A DNA stretch of 64,000 nt from contig NZ_CP109007.1 of assembly GCF_036226665.1 (NCBI RefSeq), forward strand, positions 2,644,501 to 2,708,500, read 5' to 3'. Below are positions 10,367-18,277 of this stretch, piece after piece. Position 1 is the stretch's first letter. Each line of letters starts with the position of its first letter. A program made the position numbers and the translations under genes. This stretch comes from Streptomyces sp. NBC_00691 (GTDB lineage Bacteria > Actinomycetota > Actinomycetes > Streptomycetales > Streptomycetaceae). Under the pieces are notes generated by a model. That model saw only the letters and a list, made by a program, of their open reading frames with translations. It did no database searches and was not told where the DNA came from.

Positions 10367-11296
10367 ATGCCCGTCTCGCATGGCCTGTACGAAGCGTTCC
10401 TCGCCGTCGCCCGCGAGGGGTCCTTCACCGCCGCCGCCCGCGTCCTCGGCTACACCCAGTCCGCGGTCTCCCGCCAGATCCAGGCCCTGGAGGACGAGAC
10501 GGCCGCGGTGCTCTTCGAGCGCCTGCCGCGAGGGGTGCGGCCGACCGAGGCCGGCCGGGTGCTGCTGCCGCACGCCGAGGCCGTACGGGACAGGCTGGTC
10601 GCGGCGCGGGCCGAACTGGAGGCGCTGCGCACCCTGGACGGCGGGCTGCTCCGGCTCGGCTCGTTCTCCAGCGCCAACGCGGCGCTCGTCCCCGGCGCGC
10701 AGGCCGCGTTCCGGGCGCGCCGTCCGGGGGTGGCGGTCACCCGTACCGAGGGGCCGTCCGTGAAGCACCTGGGGCTGCTCGCCGCCGGGGAGCTGGACCT
10801 CGCGGTGGTCAGTCCGGCCGTCACCGCTCCCCCGCCGGAGGGCGTGGTCCTGCACCACCTGCTCGACGAGCCGATGCTGGTGGCCCTGGCTCGGGGGCAC
10901 GCGCGCGCGGGGCGGCGGGCGGTGCGGCTCGCCGAACTCGCCGGGGAGGAGTGGATCGTCGGCAACGAGCGCCTGGAGGACACCCTGTTCCGTCCGGCGG
11001 TCGCCGCCGGGTTCCGGCCGCGCACGGGGCTGATCGCGCACGACTGGATCGCCAAGCTGGGCGCGGTGGCCGCCGGGCTGGGCGTCACGCTCGTCCCGGC
11101 GCTCGCGGCCGCGGGCGTGCGCCGGGACGTCACGCTCGTCCGGATCCATCCGGACGACGTCCCGTACCGCCGGATCCACGCGGCGACCCCGCCGGTCCCG
11201 TCGGCTGCGGCGGCCGCGTTCCTGGAGGTGCTGCGGGAGACGGCGGAGGCGCTGCGGGGCTCCCCGGGGTTCCCGCGCGGCGGGCGGGCGGGATGA
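10367..11296 (+). CDS. LysR-family transcriptional regulator
   Basis: A 309-residue LysR regulator with the helix-turn-helix in [20 protein letters not shown] and a periplasmic-binding-like effector domain after about residue 90. ATG 10367 is preferred: the hexamer TAGCAT (10354-10359) ends 7 bases before it, as in a leaderless transcript. ATG 10358 is the alternative. It is divergent from the beta-hydroxyacid dehydrogenase and is followed, after 7 bases, by a nitrilase-family gene, so both are plausible targets. Confidence 0.85.
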   Translation: MPVSHGLYEAFLAVAREGSFTAAARVLGYTQSAVSRQIQALEDETAAVLFERLPRGVRPTEAGRVLLPHAEAVRDRLVAARAELEALRTLDGGLLRLGSFSSANAALVPGAQAAFRARRPGVAVTRTEGPSVKHLGLLAAGELDLAVVSPAVTAPPPEGVVLHHLLDEPMLVALARGHARAGRRAVRLAELAGEEWIVGNERLEDTLFRPAVAAGFRPRTGLIAHDWIAKLGAVAAGLGVTLVPALAAAGVRRDVTLVRIHPDDVPYRRIHAATPPVPSAAAAAFLEVLRETAEALRGSPGFPRGGRAG

Positions 11297-11303
11297 TGGG
11301 GGC

Positions 11304-12017
11304 ATGATCGTCGCAGCCACCCAGTTCGCCCCGGTCGCCGGGGACATCGCCGCCAATGTGCGGACCGTCGCCGGGCTGATCCGGGACGCCGGTGCCGCGG
11401 GAGCCCGGGTCGTCGTCTTCGCCGAGCTCTGCCTCAGCGGGTACGAGCCGACCCTGATCCGGGACTCCCCCGGTCTGGTCCTCACCGAGGACGATCCCCG
11501 GCTCGAACCCGTGCGGGAGGCCTGCCGCGCGGTGTCGGCGGCCGCCGTCGTCAACGGGCCGGTACGGACGGCGGACGGCCGGCCCGCGGTGACGACGCTG
11601 GTCGTCGGCCCGGAGGGCGGGCTCCTCGCCCGCTACGACAAGCAGCACCTGTACGGAATCGAGCGCGAGGTCTTCGCGCCGGGGACCTCCGACGGGCGGT
11701 TCACCCTCGACGGGGTCCGGTTCGCGACGGCCACCTGCTACGACAACCGCTTCCCCGGACTGGCCGAGCGCGCCGCCGCCGAGGCGTGCGCGGTGTACCT
11801 GGCGAGCTCGGTGCTCTCCGCCGACAACGACTCGTTCGAGACGGTGTATCCGGTGCGGGCCCGGGACTTCGGCCTGTACGTGGTGCTCGGCAACGTCCTC
11901 GGGGCCAACGAGGACGGCGTGGGCGGCGGCTCGGCCGGGGTCTGGGGCCCGGACGGCGGGCGGATCGCGGACGCCGGCGGGACGGAGCCCGGCTTCGTGC
12001 TCGCCGAGATCGGCTGA
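11304..12017 (+). CDS. Carbon-nitrogen hydrolase (nitrilase superfamily)
   Basis: This 237-residue cytoplasmic amidohydrolase carries the nitrilase-superfamily Glu-Lys-Cys triad: Glu in VVFAELCLSGYEP, Lys in YDKQHLYGIE and Cys in TCYDNRFP. It would hydrolyse a small amide or N-carbamoyl compound; the substrate cannot be read from the sequence. It begins 7 bases after the upstream LysR stop, so the two genes are probably cotranscribed. A strong bidirectional hairpin follows it. Confidence 0.85.
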   Translation: MIVAATQFAPVAGDIAANVRTVAGLIRDAGAAGARVVVFAELCLSGYEPTLIRDSPGLVLTEDDPRLEPVREACRAVSAAAVVNGPVRTADGRPAVTTLVVGPEGGLLARYDKQHLYGIEREVFAPGTSDGRFTLDGVRFATATCYDNRFPGLAERAAAEACAVYLASSVLSADNDSFETVYPVRARDFGLYVVLGNVLGANEDGVGGGSAGVWGPDGGRIADAGGTEPGFVLAEIG

Positions 12018-12044
12018 CCGGCGGAACCGGCTCGCGAGAAGGAG

Positions 12045-12075
12045 CCGGGCGGCCGTGGGACATACGGCCGCCCGG
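12045..12075. terminator. Bidirectional terminator
   Basis: Perfect 12-bp arms CCGGGCGGCCGT and ACGGCCGCCCGG enclose a 7-base loop. It lies between the convergent nitrilase and M4 protease genes. A second hairpin (12113-12121 with 12129-12137) overlaps the protease stop. Confidence 0.9.
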
Positions 12076-12126
12076 CCCCGGACCGCCGTCACGGAACCCC
12101 CGGTCCATGACGGCGCCCCGTCCCCG

Positions 12127-14313
12127 TTACGGGGCGCTCAGGCCCAGCGTGTACGCGCCGGAGCCGCTGTACGCGTGGACGATGTACCGGTAGTAGCCGG
12201 CCGTGCCGTAGTAGCTGGTGTCCTCATCGGCCGTCGCGGTGCCGCCGACGGCGACGTCCACCCAGCCCGCGCCGTTCCACTTCTGCAGGTAGAGGTCGTA
12301 GTCCTTGCCGGCCGGGCCGCGCAGGCAGCCCACGTGGGTGCCGGAGGTCGCCGAGTAGTAGTACGAGCCGTCGGGCTGGATCGCGGTCTGACCGGAGGTC
12401 AGGCTGCCCTGGTAGCTGTGCTCGGTGTTGTCGCAGCCGGTGGGCGGGGTCGTGGTGCCGACCGACAGCTGGTAGGTGACGGTGTGGGTGGCGGAGCCCG
12501 TACCGGTGACGGTGATCGGGTAGGTGCCGTTGGCCGTGCCCGCCGCGACCTGCACGGTCATCGTGGACGCGTTGCCGGAGGTCACCGAGCTGGGGCTGAA
12601 GGAGACCGTGACACCGCTCGGGGCGCCGCTCGCGGAGAGCTGGACGGTCTGCGCGCTGCCGCCGGTGGTGCTGGTGTTCACCGTGGAGGTGACGGAGGCA
12701 CCGGCCTGGACCGAGCCCGAGGACGGGTTCAGGGCGAGCGAGAAGTCCGGGGTGGTGGTGCCGCCGCAGTCGGTCTCACCGGACTGGGCGGGGACGCCGA
12801 TCGCGTTCCAGGCCGCCTTCACGGCGTTGCACTCGACGCTGCCGTAGGTGTTCTTGGCGCTGGTCAGGGTCGCCTTGCGGGCGGCCAGGTGGTTCCAGGA
12901 GGAGGTCTTCATGAGCAGGGCACCCATGAAGATCTTGCCGGCCTTCTGGATGCCGACGCCGGTCACGGAGGACGGACCGCCGGAACATATGGGGCTGTTG
13001 GGCTTGCCACCGCCCGGGTTGGAGCCCTCGGCGAGCAGGTAGAACCAGTGGTTCTGCGGTCCGGCCGCCGCGTGCACCTCGGTGCCCGAGCTCAACTGGG
13101 GGTAGCAGTTGGGGTCGTTGCCGACGAGCGAGGGGTTGTACATGTTCCGGATCGGCTTGCCGTCGCCGAAGAAGTTGACCTTCTCGCCGACCGTGTAGTC
13201 CGGGGTGTCGTTCGGGTTGTTGGCGTAGTGCTCGGTGAGCGCGCCGAAGATGTCGCCGGTGGACTCGTTGAGCCCGCCGTTCTCGTTCGACGAGCCGGCG
13301 CTGCCCGGGGTCCGGTCGAAGATCTCGTGGCCGTACTCGTGGGCCACGACGTCGATGCCGGTCAGCTGGTTCGAGCCGGTCTGGGCCCGCCCGTAGGTCG
13401 TCTTCGTGCCGTCGTAGTACGCGTTGACCTCGGAGAGTCCGGCGCGGGCCGGGACCATGCCGCCCTGACCGTTCTGGCCGTTGTAGCCGAACCACTCCTT
13501 GAGCATGGAGTGTTCCTTCTGCGCCGCGTACATGATGTCGACGCAGGCGGTCACCAGGTCGTTGGCGCCGTTGTTGCCCCAGGGCGAGGAGCCGGTGTAC
13601 GCGCTGCCGTTCTGCCCGCCGCACTTGAAGGCGCCGCGGCTGGTGTCCGTCATCGAGCTCGCGGCGGTGTCGATGGTGACGTTGCCGTTGTGGTAGCCGC
13701 GGCCGTCGGCGTGCAGGATCTTGTCGGTGGCCCGGGCGACGGAGCCGGTGACGGCGTCGACGTAGGTGTCGAGGGAGCTCGGGGCGTCCTGCGCGGTCCG
13801 GCCGATGACCAGGGTGTGCCAGGTCAGCACGGCCTTGCCGCCCTTGAGGAGCACGGTCAGCTCGGGGGCGCTCGCGCTCTCCACCGAGACCAGCTGCCCG
13901 CGGGCGGTGGCGAGGGCCGCGGCGGCGGTCACCTTCGCCCGCGTGGAGACCTTGATGGCGGGCGCCGGGGCGCCGGTGACCTCGCGGACCTTGCCGGAGC
14001 TGTCGGAGACGACGACCGCGTCGCCGCCGACGACCGGCAGACCGCGGTAGGTGCGCTCGTACGAGGCGAAGTACAGGCCGTTCGCCCAGGGGGTGACGGA
14101 CGTCCGGACGAGGTCCTCGTCGGCGCCGTGCCGGAGCTCGTCGAGGCCGCTGGCCGCGGCACCGTCGGCGGCGGCGAGCGCGAGGGACTTGCCGTGGCCC
14201 GGGGGTACGGGCTGCGCCTGCGGTGCCGCGGTGGCGGTGCCGGCGAGGGCGGTCGCGAGGCTCGCCGAGAGCGCCAGGGCGGCCACGGCCGCCGTGATTC
14301 TGCTGGGGTGCAA
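12127..14313 (-). CDS. Secreted M4 (thermolysin-type) metalloprotease with C-terminal Ig-like and PPC domains
   Basis: This 728-residue secreted zinc endopeptidase has a signal peptide in the first 30 residues and a FTP/PepSY propeptide to about residue 190. The catalytic domain carries His325-Glu326-His329 in HEYGH and the third ligand Glu350 in NESTGD. A bacterial Ig/NEW3-like segment (about 520-610) and a PPC-type domain (about 625-728) follow. The start appears to be TTG at 14313, an unusual codon, with CGGAG six bases upstream and a normal basic signal-peptide N-terminus. A divergent LysR gene with a palindromic gap is the probable regulator. The role is extracellular protein breakdown. 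Confidence 0.9.
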   Translation of the reverse strand: MHPSRITAAVAALALSASLATALAGTATAAPQAQPVPPGHGKSLALAAADGAAASGLDELRHGADEDLVRTSVTPWANGLYFASYERTYRGLPVVGGDAVVVSDSSGKVREVTGAPAPAIKVSTRAKVTAAAALATARGQLVSVESASAPELTVLLKGGKAVLTWHTLVIGRTAQDAPSSLDTYVDAVTGSVARATDKILHADGRGYHNGNVTIDTAASSMTDTSRGAFKCGGQNGSAYTGSSPWGNNGANDLVTACVDIMYAAQKEHSMLKEWFGYNGQNGQGGMVPARAGLSEVNAYYDGTKTTYGRAQTGSNQLTGIDVVAHEYGHEIFDRTPGSAGSSNENGGLNESTGDIFGALTEHYANNPNDTPDYTVGEKVNFFGDGKPIRNMYNPSLVGNDPNCYPQLSSGTEVHAAAGPQNHWFYLLAEGSNPGGGKPNSPICSGGPSSVTGVGIQKAGKIFMGALLMKTSSWNHLAARKATLTSAKNTYGSVECNAVKAAWNAIGVPAQSGETDCGGTTTPDFSLALNPSSGSVQAGASVTSTVNTSTTGGSAQTVQLSASGAPSGVTVSFSPSSVTSGNASTMTVQVAAGTANGTYPITVTGTGSATHTVTYQLSVGTTTPPTGCDNTEHSYQGSLTSGQTAIQPDGSYYYSATSGTHVGCLRGPAGKDYDLYLQKWNGAGWVDVAVGGTATADEDTSYYGTAGYYRYIVHAYSGSGAYTLGLSAP

Positions 14314-14408
14314 CGTCTGCTCCGATCAGGGTGGGATCGTGGTGGGGGAGACGGATCGTCGCGCCGAGTATGGGCGTGGACATGACTGGATAGGGACATC
14401 TCATCCGG

Positions 14409-14426
14409 CATAAGACGCGGGTTATG
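14409..14426. promoter_or_regulatory. Candidate LysR operator
   Basis: CATAA (14409-14413) and TTATG (14422-14426) are perfect inverted arms around GACGCGGG, fitting the T-N11-A pattern of LysR sites. It lies between the divergent M4 protease and LysR genes, 34 bases before the LysR start. Confidence 0.5.
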
Positions 14427-14459
14427 GTGCGGCCGCGCGGTGCTGCGTACGCTGCTGAA

Positions 14460-15422
14460 ATGCAGCTGGAGTTGAGGCATCTCGAAGCCGTCTGCCGGAT
14501 AGCGGAAGCGGGCAGTCTGGGGCGTGCGGCCGGGCGGCTCGGGGTCTCCCAGCCGGCGCTCTCCGCGCAGCTCCGGCGCATCGAGCGGGTCGCGGGAGGG
14601 GAGCTCTTCCTGCGCGGCCGCAACGGCGTGGAGCCCACCCCGCTGGGCGAGTTCGTGCTCTCCAAGGCGCGGCTCGTCCTCGGCGAGATGGACGCGCTCG
14701 CCGCCGGGGCGCGGGCCGTCGCCCCCGGCACCCCGCTGCGGCTCGGCTGCATCCTGCTCGTCCTGGTCGACGGGCTGCTCGGACAGCTGGAGCGGGTGAT
14801 GGCCGGGCAGGACATCGCGGTGACCGTGGAGCACTCGGCGACCACCCTGACCCGGCAGCTCGGCGCGGGCCGGTACGACGCCGTCCTGTACGGGGAGGTC
14901 AACGAGCACGAGGTCGCCCTGCCCGAGGGCACCACGGCCCGGACCCTGGTCCCCAGGGAGCCGTTCTGCGTGCGTCTCTCGGCCGCGCACCCGCTGGCCG
15001 GGAAGGAACGGATCGCGCTGGCCGAGCTGGCCGGCGAGTCCTGGATGACCCTGGTGGAGGACGACGACGGCGGGCCCGAGGCCCTGGTCGCCGCCTGCGC
15101 GAGGGCCGGGTTCACCCCCTCGCTGCGGCACCGGGTCGCCGACCGGAAGATGCACTACGACCTGATCGCCTCGGGCCGGGCGATCTCCATGAGCCAGCCG
15201 ACGGCCCCGCACGCGGAGGGCACGGTCCTGCGCCCCTTGGAGGGCGACCCGGTCCTGGGCCGGATCCGGCTGGCCTGGAACAGGGCGGCGGTCCCCGCCC
15301 GGCAGGCGGAGCTGCTGTACCGGGCGGCGGTCCACGCCTATCTGGCGAACATCGACAACAACGCCTTCTACCGGGAGTGGTGGGAGGCCAGACCGGAACT
15401 GCACCCGGTCCTCGACGTCTGA
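14460..15422 (+). CDS. LysR-family transcriptional regulator
   Basis: A 320-residue LysR regulator. It opens MQLELRHLEAVCRIAEAGSL, and the helix-turn-helix spans LGRAAGRLGVSQPALSAQLR. The effector domain follows from about residue 90. ATG 14460 matches the usual LysR start; a frame extending to 14424 adds nothing family-like. It faces the secreted M4 protease gene across 146 bases holding a CATAA-N8-TTATG palindrome, so control of the protease is likely. The inducer is unknown. Confidence 0.85.
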   Translation: MQLELRHLEAVCRIAEAGSLGRAAGRLGVSQPALSAQLRRIERVAGGELFLRGRNGVEPTPLGEFVLSKARLVLGEMDALAAGARAVAPGTPLRLGCILLVLVDGLLGQLERVMAGQDIAVTVEHSATTLTRQLGAGRYDAVLYGEVNEHEVALPEGTTARTLVPREPFCVRLSAAHPLAGKERIALAELAGESWMTLVEDDDGGPEALVAACARAGFTPSLRHRVADRKMHYDLIASGRAISMSQPTAPHAEGTVLRPLEGDPVLGRIRLAWNRAAVPARQAELLYRAAVHAYLANIDNNAFYREWWEARPELHPVLDV

Positions 15423-15476
15423 GACGACGCCGGGACAAAGGTCGTGGGCCGCCATCCAGATCGTGGGGGTGCGGCC

Positions 15477-15507
15477 TTGCGGTTGCCGCTGCGGCAGCTT
15501 CTACCGT
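15477..15507 (+). promoter_or_regulatory. MerR-type promoter with 19-bp spacer
   Basis: The -35 TTGCGG (15477-15482) and -10 TACCGT (15502-15507) are separated by exactly 19 bases. The spacer holds the palindrome TGCCGC-T-GCGGCA. An overlong spacer with a central palindrome is the hallmark of MerR-controlled promoters, so the TipA-like gene downstream is probably autoregulated. Confidence 0.65.
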
Positions 15508-15561
15508 CTTTCACAGGGCCGGAGAAACCGGTCCGGCGACGGGATCGTGAGGGAGAGGGCG

Positions 15562-16320
15562 ATGGACTGGCCTATCGCGGAGGTCGCTCGGATGTCGGGC
15601 GTGACCGCCCGGACCTTGCGGCACTACGACGAGGTCGGCCTGCTGCCGCCCGCCCGGATCGGGGCCAACGGCCACCGCTACTACGAGGAGCATCAGCTGC
15701 TGCGGCTGCAGCAGATTCTCGTACTGCGGGCACTGGGTGTAGGGCTTCCCGAGGTCGGCCGGATCCTCGCCGAGCAGGTCGACGAGGTGGACGCCCTGCG
15801 CGGGCACCACCGGCGGCTGCTCGCCGAGCGGGACCGGCTCGACGCCCTGGCCAGCACCGTCTCCCGCACGATCGCCGAACTGGAACACTCCAGAAAGGAC
15901 GGCAACCCCATGACCATCAACCGACCGGAGAACCTGTTCGAGGGCATCCAGCCCTCCCAGTACCAGGAGAGCCTGCACGACTTCCCCGAGCACGCCGAGG
16001 AAGTCGCCCGCACGGTCGCCGCGATGACCCCGCAGGACATCGAGGCCGGACAGCGCGAGCGCACGACACAGATGATCCTGCTGGCCGACCTGATGGCCGC
16101 CGGCCACCCGGCCGACGCCGCGCCCGTGCAGGCCCAGATCGACTCCCAGTACCAGGCCATGACCGAACTGCGGCCCGTCTCCGCCGAGGAGTACCGCGCC
16201 GTCGGACGCTCCTGCGTGGACAACAGCGCCTGGCGCGCTGCGTACGAGGCGATCGCACCGGGCCTGGCCGCGTACCAGCGCGACGCCATCGAGGTCTATG
16301 CCACAACCCGGCTCAGCTGA
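15562..16320 (+). CDS. TipA-like MerR regulator with TipAS effector-binding domain
   Basis: This 252-residue activator has a MerR helix-turn-helix (WPIAEVARMSGVTARTLRHYDEVGLLPP), a long dimer helix and a C-terminal TipAS-type domain from about residue 117 (ENLFEGIQPSQYQESLHDF). TipA proteins bind thiopeptide-like drugs and switch on their own promoter. An internal ATG at 15910 with GAAAGGA upstream would make the 136-residue C-terminal domain alone, as is known for S. lividans tipA. The start is ATG 15562, behind AGGGAGAGGG. It is preceded by a MerR-type promoter and followed by a hairpin. Confidence 0.88.
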   Translation: MDWPIAEVARMSGVTARTLRHYDEVGLLPPARIGANGHRYYEEHQLLRLQQILVLRALGVGLPEVGRILAEQVDEVDALRGHHRRLLAERDRLDALASTVSRTIAELEHSRKDGNPMTINRPENLFEGIQPSQYQESLHDFPEHAEEVARTVAAMTPQDIEAGQRERTTQMILLADLMAAGHPADAAPVQAQIDSQYQAMTELRPVSAEEYRAVGRSCVDNSAWRAAYEAIAPGLAAYQRDAIEVYATTRLS

Positions 16321-16361
16321 CTGCTTTCCGGGCTGTCCCGCGAGACCAGCCCGGAGAGCAG
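16321..16361. terminator. Terminator after the TipA-like gene
   Basis: The arms CTGCTTTCCGGGCTG (16321-16335) and CAGCCCGGAGAGCAG (16347-16361) pair with one mismatch around an 11-base loop. They start immediately after the stop codon. The remaining 210 bases to the pectate lyase stop hold no feature I recognise. Confidence 0.75.
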
Positions 16362-16571
16362 GTGGTGCGTCGCACCGACAGGCTCACCTCGCCCGGCCTG
16401 TCAGTTGCCGAGCGAGGTGGCGCCCGTCACCGTGCTCGATCGGCGGGTTCCGGGATCGTGCAGAGGATCCCGCGCCCACGCAGGTACGCACGGTTCGGTG
16501 CGCGACGAATCGCCCCGCACCGAGATCATCCCGGTACAGGGCAAGACCCGGACCCGGTTCTCAGACACGGC

Positions 16572-17396
16572 CTAGTCGTACGAGAGGTCCCCGGCGGAGT
16601 AGCGGCACGTGGTGCCGTCCGGGCCGGAGCCGATCTCCTTGGGCTCCTTGCCGGTGTCGTTGCCGGTGAAGCGGGTGCACGGCTTGATCTTCTTCTTGGT
16701 GTCGCCGTGGATCCGGACGTTCCGCAGGGACGCGGTGTCGCCGTAGTTGGCGTTGACACCGACGATCGACTTGCCGGGCGTGGTGATGTCGACGTCGTTG
16801 ACCAGGATCGTCCGCGTGTACTGCTTCCTGCAGTTGCCGCAGGAGCGGACGAGCTTGCCGAAGTCGGAGACCTGGAACTTGTTCACGACCAGCTTGCCGG
16901 CGCCGTTGAACTGGAAGACCTTGTCGGACGCGCTCTTCGCGCCGCCGCCCTGGACCGCGTACACCGAGGACGCCGAGGTGCCCTTGAAGGTGGCGGCGTC
17001 CTCGCCGACGTTCTCCCACCAGACGTTCTGCAGGGTGCAGCTGCCGAGGCAGTGGACCCCGTCGGCAGCCGGGGAGCCGATGATCACGTTCTTGAGGACG
17101 GCGCCGTCCGCGAGGACGAAGAGCGGCTGCTGGCTCTCGTCCTGGCCGTCCGAGCCGAGTTCACCGGTGCCGTAGAAGCGCCGGAGCCCGCCGTCGTAGG
17201 TGCCGGAGACCGGGAGGGACGCGGGGACCGGCTTGCTGCCCTTGGCCTGCGGCCAGGCGGGCAGGGCGCTCGCGGCGCCCGCCGGGGCGAGCAGGGTGGT
17301 GGTGACGATCGCCGCCCCGGTGACCCCGAGGGCGCTCAGACCGCCGATGATCGCCCGCCGACGGCCCGTCTTCCGCTTGTGTGACGCTGAGGTCAT
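16572..17396 (-). CDS. Secreted pectate lyase, polysaccharide lyase family 3
   Basis: A 274-residue extracellular pectate lyase that cleaves polygalacturonate by beta-elimination with calcium. The N-terminus is basic with a hydrophobic stretch (RRRAIIGGLSALGVTGAAIV) typical of a long Streptomyces signal peptide. The family 3 parallel beta-helix follows, including WWENVGEDAATFKG. Paired cysteines (CLGSC, CGNC) suggest disulfides. GAAGGA precedes ATG 17396. The gene lies 13 bases after an EI24-family membrane gene on the same strand, so they may share a transcript, although no functional link is evident. Confidence 0.88.
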   Translation of the reverse strand: MTSASHKRKTGRRRAIIGGLSALGVTGAAIVTTTLLAPAGAASALPAWPQAKGSKPVPASLPVSGTYDGGLRRFYGTGELGSDGQDESQQPLFVLADGAVLKNVIIGSPAADGVHCLGSCTLQNVWWENVGEDAATFKGTSASSVYAVQGGGAKSASDKVFQFNGAGKLVVNKFQVSDFGKLVRSCGNCRKQYTRTILVNDVDITTPGKSIVGVNANYGDTASLRNVRIHGDTKKKIKPCTRFTGNDTGKEPKEIGSGPDGTTCRYSAGDLSYD

Positions 17397-17409
17397 GATG
17401 CTTCTTCCT

Positions 17410-18249
17410 TCAGTGGGGGAGGTGGTGCACCCCCTGGTCGCCGCCGGAGGAAGGAAGGTTGCCGCGTGAGTGATCGTTTTCCCGGGAGTTCTCGTCCCGG
17501 TCGTCGCCGCCGGTCTCGCCGCCCAGCTCGCGGGCCATCAGCGTGGCCCCGGCGACCGCACCCGGCATCAGGAAGACGGCGACGAAGGGCACGATGAAGG
17601 CGAGGGTCAGCGGAACGCCGAAGCCGAGGACCGCCATCCGGCGCCCGCGCAGCAGCTGGAGCCGCTCCTTGAGCTCGACGCCCCGGCGCTGGAACGCGAC
17701 GGCGGTCAGCTCCTCGGCGAGGAAGAAGCCGGAGACGCAGAAACCGAGGACGGGAACGACGGTCTGGCCGATCACCGGGATGAAACCGCAGGCGAAGAGC
17801 AGGATGCCGTAGAACGCGACCCGCACCAGGATCCGCAGGCTGTCGCGGGCCGAGATCCACAGCTCGCGCCAGAGCGGCAGCCCTGATTCGGGCACCTCGC
17901 CGCCCTCGCTGCGGTCGACCTCCTCGGAGAGCGACTCGTAGAAGGGCTGGCCGACCAGCAGGGTCACGGCGGTGAAGGTGATGACCGCGAGGAAGAGGCC
18001 GAGGGCGACGACCAGGGCGGTCAGGGTGCCGCGGAACATCCCCTGCCAGGGGGAGCTCCAGTCGTCGGCGAAGGGGGTCGCCCAGGCGGCCAGGTCGTCG
18101 GCCCCGTAGCCCAGGCCGACGAGCGCGCCCGCGTAGAGGACGAGGGTCACGAGTCCGGGCAGCAGCCCGAAGCCGAACCACCGTCCGTGCCGGCCCACCC
18201 ACTTCTGGCCCTTTACCAGGTAACCGAAACCCACCCCGAGATCGCGCAT
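17410..18249 (-). CDS. EI24/CysZ-family integral membrane protein
   Basis: A 279-residue membrane protein of the EI24 (CysZ-like) family with about four hydrophobic segments, including WFGFGLLPGLVTLVLYAGA, LVVALGLFLAVITFTAVT and AVLGFGVPLTLAFIVPFVAV. Family CysZ proteins move sulfate, but sulfate genes are absent here and the substrate is unknown. The charged C-terminal tail from about residue 245 is low-complexity. ATG 18249 is chosen because AAGGTG lies 5-7 bases upstream; GTG 18258 overlaps that site. It is 28 bases downstream of a Ser/Thr kinase gene on the same strand. Confidence 0.8.
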   Translation of the reverse strand: MRDLGVGFGYLVKGQKWVGRHGRWFGFGLLPGLVTLVLYAGALVGLGYGADDLAAWATPFADDWSSPWQGMFRGTLTALVVALGLFLAVITFTAVTLLVGQPFYESLSEEVDRSEGGEVPESGLPLWRELWISARDSLRILVRVAFYGILLFACGFIPVIGQTVVPVLGFCVSGFFLAEELTAVAFQRRGVELKERLQLLRGRRMAVLGFGVPLTLAFIVPFVAVFLMPGAVAGATLMARELGGETGGDDRDENSRENDHSRGNLPSSGGDQGVHHLPH

Positions 18250-18277
18250 GAGGTTCACCTTATCGGTGGGGTACGGC

